From JAJUFS01 sp964599565 (GTDB lineage Bacteria > Pseudomonadota > Gammaproteobacteria > Natronospirales > JAJUFS01), in the NCBI GenBank assembly GCA_964599565.1, contig CAZRFE010000044.1, positions 1 through 19,780 of the forward strand: 19,780 nt of DNA. The letters are read 5' to 3'. The notes under the pieces are model-generated. The model was not told where the DNA came from, searched no databases, and saw nothing but the letters and a program-made list of their open reading frames with translations. Below are positions 7,585-15,930 of the stretch, piece by piece. The position numbers were made by a program, and so were the translations under genes. Position 1 is the first letter of the stretch. Every line of letters starts with the position of its first letter.

Positions 7585-10005
7585 ATGCTTACGGATTTCA
7601 TGTCTGCCATGCGCCATGTTCGTCGCCGTCCCGGATTCCTCCTGCTGGGCGCAGGCGCGCTCGGCATCGGGCTGGCCGCTGCCATCCTTGTCTTCGGCAT
7701 GCTCAACACGATGTTGTTGCGCACGCAGCCGGGCATGGACGCGTCCGCGCAGCTGGTCGAGATCGGGCGTGCGGGAGACGGCGATCTCGATTCGATGTCC
7801 TATCCGGACTTCGTGGATCTCCGCGAGAAAAGCCGCACGCTTGCGAGCGTCTATGCATACGACATGGCGCCCGCGTACCTCGATGCCGATGGCGCGCCGG
7901 TATCCGCGTTCGGGATGGTGGTGTCGGGCGATTACTTCGCCGCGCTGGGCGTTGGGCCGGAACTCGGCCGGCTGATCGGTCCGAAGGACGATACGGCGCC
8001 GGGCGAGAACCCGGTTGTGGTGTTAAGCCATGCCGCGTTCCAGCGCTATGTCGGCGGCGATCCGCGAGCCATCGGCAGCACCTTGCGCATCAACGGTCAT
8101 GCCTACGAACTGATCGGTGTAACGGCGCGGGAATTTGACGGCCATCTCGCGGCACTGTCGCCATCGGTGTATGTGCCCTTGAGCATGGCATCGGCCATGC
8201 AGGTGCAGGGCGACGACGCGCGCCACGCGCGCAGCAGCACGTGGCTGCAGCTCGGCGGACGTCTTGCGCGCGGTGTGACGCTGGAGCAGGCGCGCAGCGA
8301 ACTCGCGGCCGTTTCCGCGGGCCTGAACGAACTGCGCGATGCGAATGCGCGCAAGGTCGACATCGGCATCGCGCCGCTGCGTCCCTTGCCGTCGCGCGCG
8401 CAGGGCATCGTGATGTTCCTGGGCGTGGGATTGATGATCATGTGCGCCGCCATTCTCGCGCTGGCATGCAGCAACCTCGCAGGTGTCCTGCTGGCGCAAG
8501 GCGAAGCGCGCGCGGGGGAACTGGCGATGCGCAGCGCGCTGGGTGCAAGCCGCGCGCGCATGCTGCGGCAACTGCTGTTCGAGTCGACGCTGGTTGCGCT
8601 TGTCGCAGGCGCCATCGGCCTGCTGCTCGCGGCATCGGGCCGCAACCTGCTGCGGTTGCTGCCCCTGCCCGCGCCGTTTCCGATCGACCTTGGCGTGGAC
8701 ATCGACGGCAGCGTTGTGGCGTTTGCGCTTGGCGGCAGCCTGCTCGTTGCGCTGGCGTTCGGCCTGTGGCCGGCGGTGCGCGTGTCCGCGGCGAATCCTG
8801 TGCGTGCGCTGGGTTCGCGTTCCGAGCCTGCGCGCGGTGCATCCGGCAATCGCGCCGCCATGCTGACGCTGCAAAGCGCCATCACCATCGCGCTCCTGCT
8901 GATTGCGGCGTTCACGCTGCTTGCCTTGCACAAGGCCGATGACATCGACACCGGTTTCCGGACGGACGGCGTATACACCGCGAGCATCGACATGACGCCG
9001 CTCGGTTTGCGCGGCGAAGAAGCGGCGACGCGCGCGGAGCGGTTGACGGAACGCCTGCGGAACACGCCGGGCATGAACGCGGCGAGCTATGCCTCGGTCA
9101 TGCCGTTGACGCTTGAAGCCATGGGTTTTGGCGCGGTGCGCCCGCTCGGCGCCGACGGCGAGGCGTTCGGCCTTGATCTGAATACCGTCGGTATGGATTT
9201 CTTCCGCGTGTTCGACCTGCCGGTGCGAGGCCGTGCCTTTGGCGCCGGCGACACCGCGAGCAGCGACAAGGTCGCCGTCATCAACGACACGCTGGCGCGG
9301 CAGTTGTACGGCGATGCAGATCCGCTCGGGCAGACGTTCGAAATCGGTGGGGACGGCGACTGGGAGCGCATACGCGTCGTCGGCGTGGTGCCGACGGGCC
9401 GCTATTCGTCGATGACCGACAAGGATCAGCCGTTTGCGTTCATGCCGGCGGCGCAGTGGTCGCGCGCGCGCTATCACCTGTTCGTTCACGGCGACATCGA
9501 CGCTGCAACATTGCGCGCGGTGCTGGCGCAGGAACTTCGCGAGGTGCTGCCCGACATGCCGGTCCCGACAGTTGCGCCGTTCGCGGACATGGCGGCGTTC
9601 TCCGTGCTGCCGCAGAAGATTCTCGGCAGCGCAGCGGCGGCGCTCGGCGTGCTCGCGCTGCTTCTCGCGGCAACGGGACTGTACGGCGTCATCGCCTACC
9701 AGGTGGAACGGCGCTTTCGCGAATTCGGCGTGCGCAAGGCAATGGGCGCATCCGGCATGCAGGTGGCGCACGCCCTGTTGCGCAGGACCGCGCGCTGGCT
9801 GCTGCTGGGCACGGTGCTCGGCATCGCGCTCGCGGAACTCGTCGTTGCCGGCATGCGCGATCTGCTGTTCGGCATCAGCGGCGCGAATCCATTTGCACTG
9901 GGCGGCGCGTTGTTCGTGTTCGCGGCAATCGCCGCGCTTGCCGTGACCGTGCCGTTGCGGCGCGTGCTCAGCCTCAAGCCCATTGAAGCGTTGCGCTACG
10001 AATGA
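7585..10005 (+). CDS. FtsX/MacB double permease 3 (ADOP-like)
   Basis: The 806-residue product starts at ATG 7585 after GGGAG, 14 bp beyond permease 2. Helix 1 lies near residues 13-35. The first periplasmic domain opens with LVEIGRAGDGD and SYPDFVDLREKSRT, a pattern I recall from many ADOP permeases. Helix 2 is near 272-300 with CSNLAG in place of CANIAN. Coupling segments are ELAMRSALGASR and EFGVRKAMGASG. The last three helices start at about 681 (LGVLALLLAATGLYGVIAYQ), and the end is LKPIEALRYE. All eight predicted helices are present and there is no frameshift. The role is inferred to be a subunit of the same exporter as its neighbours; which ATPase it pairs with cannot be read from sequence. 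Confidence 0.92.
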   Translation: MLTDFMSAMRHVRRRPGFLLLGAGALGIGLAAAILVFGMLNTMLLRTQPGMDASAQLVEIGRAGDGDLDSMSYPDFVDLREKSRTLASVYAYDMAPAYLDADGAPVSAFGMVVSGDYFAALGVGPELGRLIGPKDDTAPGENPVVVLSHAAFQRYVGGDPRAIGSTLRINGHAYELIGVTAREFDGHLAALSPSVYVPLSMASAMQVQGDDARHARSSTWLQLGGRLARGVTLEQARSELAAVSAGLNELRDANARKVDIGIAPLRPLPSRAQGIVMFLGVGLMIMCAAILALACSNLAGVLLAQGEARAGELAMRSALGASRARMLRQLLFESTLVALVAGAIGLLLAASGRNLLRLLPLPAPFPIDLGVDIDGSVVAFALGGSLLVALAFGLWPAVRVSAANPVRALGSRSEPARGASGNRAAMLTLQSAITIALLLIAAFTLLALHKADDIDTGFRTDGVYTASIDMTPLGLRGEEAATRAERLTERLRNTPGMNAASYASVMPLTLEAMGFGAVRPLGADGEAFGLDLNTVGMDFFRVFDLPVRGRAFGAGDTASSDKVAVINDTLARQLYGDADPLGQTFEIGGDGDWERIRVVGVVPTGRYSSMTDKDQPFAFMPAAQWSRARYHLFVHGDIDAATLRAVLAQELREVLPDMPVPTVAPFADMAAFSVLPQKILGSAAAALGVLALLLAATGLYGVIAYQVERRFREFGVRKAMGASGMQVAHALLRRTARWLLLGTVLGIALAELVVAGMRDLLFGISGANPFALGGALFVFAAIAALAVTVPLRRVLSLKPIEALRYE

Positions 10006-10018
10006 AGGGGAGAAGCAC

Positions 10019-12445
10019 ATGCTGACCGCATTTCGCCGCCTGCTGCGCAGGCCTGGTTATTTCGTGACGCTCACGCTCGTGCTTGCGACCGGGCTCGGCG
10101 GCGCGCTGAGCCTCTACGGCGTTTCGGACGCCGTGCTGTTTCGTCCGCTCAACGTGGAGAACGCGGAAACGCTGGTGCGCATCTTCCGGAACAACGACCA
10201 GGGCGCGAACCGCGACAACTGGTCGCTGCCTGCGGTCCGCGATTACCTGGGTGGAAGTCCGGCGTTCGAGAACATCGCCTGGTACGCGGAGTGGCCGCAG
10301 GTGACGCATACGTCTGCCGACATGGAAAAGGCGATGCTCGGCGCTGCGCTTGTCAGCGGAAACTTCTTCCCGCTGCTCGATGCGCGTCCTGCCGCAGGAA
10401 GACTGCTGCAGCCGGACGACGACGTGCGCGGCGCTGCCATCGTCGGCGTGCTCAGCCATGAAACCTGGCAATCCCGTTTCCATGCCGCACCGGACATCGT
10501 CGGTGACGCCATCACGCTCAACGGCGAGCCTGTCACCATCGTCGGTATCGCGCCGCCGGGTTTCAGCGGCGTTTCGCTCACCGACCGGCCCGACGTGTGG
10601 CTGCCGGTGAACAGCGCAACGCACATGGCATTGCCTGCGATGCCGACGGAACAGTTCCTCACCAGCGAGAACATGAGCTGGCTGAATGCCGTGGCACGGC
10701 TCGCGCCCGGCGTGTCGCTGGCGGAGGCGCGCACGGCGCTCGAAACCGCGCGGCTCGCACGCGGCGATGCCGAAGACGCGCGCCCCGCGGCGCTCGTGTT
10801 CCATGCGCGCGATGTCGCCATCGATCCGTCCGGCGAGCGCCACATCGAAACCGTGTCGTGGATATTGTTCGGCCTTGTCGGCGCGCTGCTGGTGATCGTG
10901 TGCGCGGATGCCGCGGGACTGATGCTGGTGCGCGCGGAGGCGGCGCGCGCGGAAACAGGCATTCGCCTGAGCCTCGGCGCCACGCGTGCGCGCATTGCGC
11001 GCGATGTGCTGCGGGAAGCGGCCGTGATCGTTGCCTGCGCGGCGTTGCTGGCGGTGCTGTTCGCGTTCCTGCTGTCCGGCTGGCTGCAGCGGAACATCGG
11101 CGCCGAGCTTGCGCTGCCGGATGAACCCGGTACGCTGATCTTCAACGCGCGCGTGCTGCCGGTCTTTGGCGGCATGCTGTTCATTGCGGCACTCCTGAGC
11201 AGTCTCGCCCCGGTGCGGCGGCTTGGTGCAACCCGCCTTGCCGACGTGCTGCGCGGCGCGCGCCACGGCAGCGCGGGCGGCACCGTGAATGTCCGTGACG
11301 GCCTGATCGCCGTGCAGGTCGGCATCTCGGTGCTGCTGCTGACGGTCTCGATCATGTTCATCGGCGCGCTGCGCGAAACCCTCGCCGTCGATCCCGGTAT
11401 CCGCATGGAAGGGCGCGCCGTTGCGTTTCTCGTTCTCACCGGCACTGATCCCGGCCAGCAGGATTACCTTTCGGTGCTGCACGCGCTGCGCGAGGATTCG
11501 CGCGTCAGCCGATCCGCTGTCGCGTTGAATGTGCCGGTCTCGCCGTCGGGCATGCGGCGATATGTGCGCCCGCAGGACTACGCCATCGCACCGGACGAAG
11601 ACACGCAGGTCGACATCAGTCCGGTGAGCGACGGCTATTTCGATGCGCTCGGCATCAGCCTGTTGCAGGGCCGTGATTTCAGCGGCGAGATCGCCGGCGA
11701 TCTCGATGCGGGCGCGTCAAGACGCGTGATCGTCAACCAGGCGTTCGTCGATCGCTACTGGCCGGGACGCAATGCCGTGGGCCTTCACATCCGCTACGGT
11801 ATCGATGAGAGCGCGGAAGTCATCGGCGTGGTGGCAAACAACAAGCAGCGCGACCTGCGTGAAGCGCCGCGCCCGATAATCTTCACCACCTTCCAGCAGA
11901 CATGGGCGTCCGCCGTCAATGTCATCGCGGTCGCGCACGATGAAGGCATTGCAATGAACGCGATCCGCGACGCTGTTGCGAAGGCCGGACCGCGGGTTTC
12001 GATTCATGAAATCACCAGCCTGCAGGCGCGCATCGACCGGCTCACGCAGCGCGATCGCGCCGTGACCTGGCTTGCCGTCGGCGCCGCCGCTTTCGCGACG
12101 CTGCTTGCGGTTGTCGGCATGTATGGTGTCGCGGCTTACGCGATGCGCCAGCGGCAGCGCGAGATCGGCATCCGTTTCGCGCTCGGCGCGACCCGGGCGC
12201 AGGTGACGCGCCTGTTCCTGCGCCGCGGCCTGCTTGTTGCTGTGTGCGGGATTCTTGCGGGCATACTCGCGACCGCGCTCACGGGCCGCTACCTGGCCGG
12301 CGCGGTTGCCGGCATGGAAGCGGGCGATCCGGCGGCGATTCTCGCCTCGGGCGTGCTGTTCGCAACCGTTGCGCTGTTCGCGAACCTGGTGCCGGTGTGG
12401 CGCGCGGCGGACATCGCGCCGATGCAAGTGCTGCGGGACGAATAG
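10019..12445 (+). CDS. FtsX/MacB double permease 4, most divergent of the set
   Basis: The start is ATG 10019 (MLTAFRRLLRRPGYF), preceded by AAGGGGAG. The frame opens at 9983, but that would overlap permease 3 and lacks a ribosome site. The product has 808 residues with the same layout: helix 1 near 13-36, a first periplasmic domain, helix 2 near 278-303, and a final helix set from about 682 (AFATLLAVVGMYGVAAYAM). Coupling segments are ETGIRLSLGATR and EIGIRFALGATR. The helix-2 motif has drifted to CADAAG, losing the Asn kept in permeases 1-3. It ends IAPMQVLRDE, a looser version of the family's EALRHE. It lies directly before the second, altered ATPase, so these two may have become a specialised pair; this is inference. 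Confidence 0.91.
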   Translation: MLTAFRRLLRRPGYFVTLTLVLATGLGGALSLYGVSDAVLFRPLNVENAETLVRIFRNNDQGANRDNWSLPAVRDYLGGSPAFENIAWYAEWPQVTHTSADMEKAMLGAALVSGNFFPLLDARPAAGRLLQPDDDVRGAAIVGVLSHETWQSRFHAAPDIVGDAITLNGEPVTIVGIAPPGFSGVSLTDRPDVWLPVNSATHMALPAMPTEQFLTSENMSWLNAVARLAPGVSLAEARTALETARLARGDAEDARPAALVFHARDVAIDPSGERHIETVSWILFGLVGALLVIVCADAAGLMLVRAEAARAETGIRLSLGATRARIARDVLREAAVIVACAALLAVLFAFLLSGWLQRNIGAELALPDEPGTLIFNARVLPVFGGMLFIAALLSSLAPVRRLGATRLADVLRGARHGSAGGTVNVRDGLIAVQVGISVLLLTVSIMFIGALRETLAVDPGIRMEGRAVAFLVLTGTDPGQQDYLSVLHALREDSRVSRSAVALNVPVSPSGMRRYVRPQDYAIAPDEDTQVDISPVSDGYFDALGISLLQGRDFSGEIAGDLDAGASRRVIVNQAFVDRYWPGRNAVGLHIRYGIDESAEVIGVVANNKQRDLREAPRPIIFTTFQQTWASAVNVIAVAHDEGIAMNAIRDAVAKAGPRVSIHEITSLQARIDRLTQRDRAVTWLAVGAAAFATLLAVVGMYGVAAYAMRQRQREIGIRFALGATRAQVTRLFLRRGLLVAVCGILAGILATALTGRYLAGAVAGMEAGDPAAILASGVLFATVALFANLVPVWRAADIAPMQVLRDE

Positions 12446-12455
12446 GAGAAGCCTC

Positions 12456-13151
12456 ATGCTGAAACTCGCGAACATCGAAAAGAGCGTGCCGTTCGAAGGC
12501 GGCAGGCTGTGGCTGCTGCGGCAGATTCACCTGGATATCGAAGCGGGGGATTTCGTGAGCATCACCGGACCCTCCGGTTCCGGCAAGACGACGCTGCTCA
12601 ACATTCTCGGATTGCTGGATTCGCAATGGCAGGGCGAATACCTGCTTGCCGGTGAAGCGGTGCATGCGCTGAGCGACAAGCGTCGCGCGGTGCTTGCACG
12701 CGAACATGTCGGCTTCATCTTCCAGCACTATCACCTGCTCGATGATCTCAGCGTGTACGAGAACCTCGAACTGCCGCTGACGTATCGCGACATCAGCCGC
12801 GCGGAACGTGCGGCGCGCGTTGCGGACATCCTCGACCGCTTCGGCATCGTCGGGAAGAAGGACCTCTATCCCGCGCAGTTGTCCGGTGGGCAGCAGCAGC
12901 TCGTCGCCGTCGGCCGCGCACTGATCACGCAGCCGTCGGTCATTCTCGCCGACGAGCCGACCGGCGCGCTGCATTCCTCGCAGGGCCGCATGATCATGGA
13001 ATTGCTGCGCGAGCTGAACGAAGACGGCGCGACCATCGTGCAGGTGACGCACAATCCGGACAACGCCGCCTACGGCCGGCGTATCATCGAGCTCCAGGAC
13101 GGCTGGATGCGCGAGACCGCGGAAGCCGGCAGAACCGGAACAGCCCTATAA
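12456..13151 (+). CDS. Second ABC ATP-binding protein, with altered signature and D-loop
   Basis: Start ATG 12456 follows AGGAGA, 10 bp after permease 4; the longer frame from 12234 is ignored because it lies inside permease 4. The product has 231 residues. Walker A GPSGSGKTT, Q-loop GFIFQHYHL, Walker B VILADEP with the catalytic Glu, and H-loop VTHNP are present. Two places differ from the first ATPase of the operon: the signature helix reads LSGGQQQLVAVGRAL (QRVAVAR in the first), and the D-loop reads GALHSSQG, with His in place of the conserved Asp. I recall similar LHS D-loops in ATPases beside ADOP permeases, so this may be a subfamily trait rather than decay. It probably still binds ATP. 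It could form an asymmetric dimer with the first ATPase. Confidence 0.9.
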   Translation: MLKLANIEKSVPFEGGRLWLLRQIHLDIEAGDFVSITGPSGSGKTTLLNILGLLDSQWQGEYLLAGEAVHALSDKRRAVLAREHVGFIFQHYHLLDDLSVYENLELPLTYRDISRAERAARVADILDRFGIVGKKDLYPAQLSGGQQQLVAVGRALITQPSVILADEPTGALHSSQGRMIMELLRELNEDGATIVQVTHNPDNAAYGRRIIELQDGWMRETAEAGRTGTAL

Positions 13152-13154
13152 ATA

Positions 13155-14540
13155 ATGAGTAAGGATCAAGCCCACAAACCGCGGTTGCTGATCGCGGACG
13201 ACCAGGCCGACGTGCGCCAGGCGCTCGGCATGCTGTTTCGTTCCGAAGGCTACGCCGTGGAACTCGTGCCATCGCCCGAGGCCGCGGAGGACGCGGTTCG
13301 CGGCGGCGAATTCGATGCGGTGCTCGCGGATCTCAACTACAGCCGCGACACCACGTCCGGGCGCGAAGGCATGGAACTCGTGCAGCGCATCGCCGCGCTG
13401 CAGCCGGACCTGCCCGTCATCGTGATGACGGCGTGGGGCACGATCGAGCTTGCCGTCGAAGCCATGCGGCTTGGCGCGCGCAATTTCGTCGAGAAGCCGT
13501 GGGATAACGCAAAGCTCACCTCGCTCATCAAGAACCAGGTGGAACTGTCGCGCGCACTGCGCCGCAGCGCGCGGCTGGAGGCGGAGAACGCGCTGCTGCG
13601 CGGCGAGAGCGTGCGCGAGTTCATCGCGCAGTCTGGCGCAATGCGTCCCGTGGTGGAGATGATCCGCAAGGTCGCGCCGTCGGATGCGAACGTGCTCATC
13701 ACCGGCGAACCCGGCACGGGCAAGAGTCTTTTCGCGCGCCTCATCCACGAGAACTCCGCGCGCGCGGCGGGCCCGTTCGTCGCGGTGAACATGGGCGGCA
13801 TCCCGGAGACGATGTTCGAGAGCGAGATGTTCGGCCATGTGCGCGGCGCATTCACGGACGCGAAGAACGACCGCACCGGACGTTTCGAACTTGCATCGGA
13901 CGGCACGCTGTTTCTCGATGAGATCGGCAACATTCCCTTCGCACAGCAGCCGAAGCTGCTGCGCGTGCTGGAGGACGGGCAGTTCGAACGCATCGGCTCG
14001 TCGCGCACGCAACGCGCGGACGTGCGCGTGATCTCCGCGACCAACGCGGACCTGCGTGCCGCGACGGAGGCGGGCGAGTTCCGCAAGGATCTGCTGTTCC
14101 GCCTGAATACCGTCGAGATTCGCATTCCCGCGCTGCGCGAGCGGCGCGATGACATTCTGCCGCTCGCGCAGCTTGCGCTTGAAAAGCTGAACCGGAAGTA
14201 CCGGCGTGACGTGGACGGTTTCGAGACCGACGCCGCGGAATGGCTGCGCGCGTATGCGTGGCCGGGCAACGTGCGCGAACTCAGCCACGTGGTTGAACGC
14301 GCGGTGCTGCTGTGCGATCGCTCGCGCATCCGGCTTGCGGATCTCGCCACGCTGCTGCAGGAAAATCCGCCGGCTGTCGATCACGGCAGCGTGCCCGGCG
14401 TGCCGACGCTCGAAGCCGCGGAACTCGAGCTCATTCGCCGCGCGCTGGAATACTGCGAAGGCAACGTGAACCGCGCGGCGGAACTGCTCGGCATCAGCCG
14501 CAGCGCGATGTATCGCCGGATCGAGAAATACGCGCTGTAA
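13155..14540 (+). CDS. Sigma-54-dependent response regulator (NtrC type)
   Basis: The 461-residue product starts at ATG 13155, three bases after the ATPase stop. Residues 10-125 are a receiver with acidic pair D15-D16, phospho-acceptor D59, T92 and K114. The loop after D59 (NYSRDTTSGREG) is longer than in ordinary receivers. The AAA+ domain holds Walker A GEPGTGKS (184-191), the sigma-54 contact loop as GAFTDA (231-236, usually GAFTGA), Walker B around FLDE (253-256) and the LFRLNTVEIRIPALRERRDDI segment. A Fis-type helix-turn-helix closes the protein (GNVNRAAELLGISRSAMYRRIEKY). Such proteins bind enhancers and open sigma-54 promoters by ATP hydrolysis. The sigma-54 promoter at 571-586 heads this same operon and is the natural target. 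The kinase gene is next, 42 bp downstream. Confidence 0.95.
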   Translation: MSKDQAHKPRLLIADDQADVRQALGMLFRSEGYAVELVPSPEAAEDAVRGGEFDAVLADLNYSRDTTSGREGMELVQRIAALQPDLPVIVMTAWGTIELAVEAMRLGARNFVEKPWDNAKLTSLIKNQVELSRALRRSARLEAENALLRGESVREFIAQSGAMRPVVEMIRKVAPSDANVLITGEPGTGKSLFARLIHENSARAAGPFVAVNMGGIPETMFESEMFGHVRGAFTDAKNDRTGRFELASDGTLFLDEIGNIPFAQQPKLLRVLEDGQFERIGSSRTQRADVRVISATNADLRAATEAGEFRKDLLFRLNTVEIRIPALRERRDDILPLAQLALEKLNRKYRRDVDGFETDAAEWLRAYAWPGNVRELSHVVERAVLLCDRSRIRLADLATLLQENPPAVDHGSVPGVPTLEAAELELIRRALEYCEGNVNRAAELLGISRSAMYRRIEKYAL

Positions 14541-14547
14541 CGTCGCC

Positions 14548-14553
14548 TATACT
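14548..14553 (+). promoter_or_regulatory. Possible internal -10 box before the kinase gene
   Basis: TATACT sits in the 42-bp gap between regulator and kinase, the widest measurable gap in the operon. No convincing -35 element is visible. If real, it would give basal kinase transcription apart from the sigma-54 promoter. Confidence 0.2.
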
Positions 14554-14582
14554 GCCCGCATGTTCATTCCCGGAAGCGTTCC

Positions 14583-15905
14583 TTGCCGCGTCATACACCG
14601 CCGAAACATCGCCTGACGTTCGAAGGCCGCGCCGCAATGTTCAGCCTGCTGGCGGGCTTCCCGGCGCTGGTCTGCGTCGCGCTGCTGCTCTGGTACGCGA
14701 AGGTTTCGCTGTTTCCCGCGCTGCTGCTGCTCGGCGTGCTCGTGATCGCGTGGCTTGCGTTCGCGTTCGCGGCGCGCAATGAAGTCGTCTATCACCTCAA
14801 CACGCTCGCCAACCTGCTGGAAGCGCTGCGTGAAGGCGATTATTCCCTGCGCGGCCGGCGTGCACGCGATGGCGACGCGCTGGGCGATGTGTTTCTCGAA
14901 GTGAACCAGCTCGGTGAAACGTTGCGCCGGCAGCGGTTCGAGGCGCGCGAGGCAAGCACGCTCCTGCGCAAGATCGTTGGCGAGATCGATATCGCGGTGC
15001 TCGCGTTCGATGGCACGCGCAGCGTGATTCTCGCGAACCCCGCCGCCGAACGGCTGTTCCGCCAGCGCGATCTGTCCGGCCTTTCCGCGGCGGGGCTCGG
15101 TGTCGCGGACCTGCTCGAGCGGCGCGCACGGCGCATCGAGACGCGTGACTTTCCCGCCGGCGGCGGACGCTGGGATGTGTGGTCCGGTTCGTTCCGCGAA
15201 TCCGGCCTGCCGCATCACCTGCTCGTCATCTCGAACCTGAGCCGTGCGCTGCGCGACGAGGAGCGCAAGGCATGGCAGCGCCTGGTGCGCGTGATCGGGC
15301 ATGAACTCAACAACAGTCTCGCGCCGATCAAGTCCATGGCGGCACTGCTGCACGAACGCACCGCGGTGGAGCTGGACGACGGCGAACTGAAATCCGACCT
15401 TGTCACCAGTCTTGAAGTCATCGGGCATCGCGCCGATTCGCTGAACCGTTTCATGTCCGCGTATGCAACGCTTGCGAAACTGCCCGCGCCGAAACGCGAA
15501 CGCGTCGGGGTGCGCCGGCTTGTCGAGCGCGTGGCGGCAATGGATGGCAACAGGATTCACATCGACGGCGTGGACGTCACGGCGTCCGTCGACCCGGACC
15601 AGATCGCACAGCTTTTGATCAACCTCGTGCGCAACGCCGGGGATGCGGCGGGTCCGGATGGCGACATCCGCATCTGCTGGCAGGTGCGTGACGGCTGTCT
15701 TTATCTCGATGTGCTCGATAACGGCACGGGGATTTCCGGCACGGAGAATCTTTTCGTGCCGTTCTTCACCACCAAGCCGCACGGCTCGGGCATCGGGCTT
15801 GCGCTGTCGCGCCAGATCGCCGAAGCGCATGAAGGCTCGCTCGGGCTTTCGAATCGCGAGGATGCGAAGGGGTGCAGGGCAAGGCTGGTGCTGCCGCTGC
15901 CGTAG
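14583..15905 (+). CDS. Sensor histidine kinase (NtrB/NtrY-like), short extracytoplasmic loop
   Basis: The 440-residue frame starts at TTG 14583, six bases after GGAAG; the first ATG (14637, residue 19) has no ribosome site at the right distance. Two helices (about 20-39 and 46-64) are joined by only some six residues, so there is no periplasmic sensor domain. A HAMP-like segment (NTLANLLEALREGDYSLRGR) follows, then a PAS-like domain (EIDIAVLAFDGTRSVILANPAAERLF, about 135-185), the phospho-acceptor box GHELNNSLAPIK with H240, N-box residues N347 and N351, G1 box DNGTGI (D379 on), an F-box region FVPFFTTK and G2 box GSGIGLALS. This is a complete kinase. It is the evident partner of the regulator just upstream. 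Sensing in or through the membrane, perhaps through the permeases, is inference. Confidence 0.93.
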   Translation: MPRHTPPKHRLTFEGRAAMFSLLAGFPALVCVALLLWYAKVSLFPALLLLGVLVIAWLAFAFAARNEVVYHLNTLANLLEALREGDYSLRGRRARDGDALGDVFLEVNQLGETLRRQRFEAREASTLLRKIVGEIDIAVLAFDGTRSVILANPAAERLFRQRDLSGLSAAGLGVADLLERRARRIETRDFPAGGGRWDVWSGSFRESGLPHHLLVISNLSRALRDEERKAWQRLVRVIGHELNNSLAPIKSMAALLHERTAVELDDGELKSDLVTSLEVIGHRADSLNRFMSAYATLAKLPAPKRERVGVRRLVERVAAMDGNRIHIDGVDVTASVDPDQIAQLLINLVRNAGDAAGPDGDIRICWQVRDGCLYLDVLDNGTGISGTENLFVPFFTTKPHGSGIGLALSRQIAEAHEGSLGLSNREDAKGCRARLVLPLP

Positions 15906-15924
15906 GAGCGGCTTTGGTCGCGAT
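15902..15924. repeat. REP-like element with GTAG head, overlapping the kinase stop codon
   Basis: GTAGGAGCGGCTTTGGTCGC has the build of the REP elements common in Xanthomonadales and Pseudomonas: a GTAG head followed by an imperfect hairpin (GCGGC-TTTG-GTCGC, one G-T pair). It is the only copy I see here. Its TAG is the stop codon of the kinase gene. It sits between convergent genes and could act as a bidirectional terminator or mRNA-end stabiliser. There is no T-run. Confidence 0.6.
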
Positions 15925-15930
15925 GGCTTT

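Noticed and set aside
588..11482. Very long minus-strand open frames opposite the adaptor and permeases (for example 588-1829, 5204-7183, 8023-10020, 9974-11482)
   Set aside because: They are antisense to well-supported genes, are rich in Arg, His, Ala and Gln as expected from GC-rich shadow frames, and match no family I recognise.
1871..13151. Lipoprotein-release (Lol) or cell-division FtsEX identity for the ATPases and permeases
   Set aside because: The permeases have about 800 residues with two FtsX halves, and the operon includes a HlyD-type adaptor and a sigma-54 regulator, which does not fit LolCDE or FtsEX.
14560..14616. 18-codon frame MFIPGSVPCRVIHRRNIA overlapping the start of the kinase gene
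   Set aside because: It is out of frame with the kinase, has no ribosome site, and its length is within chance. It could be a coupling leader, but nothing supports that.
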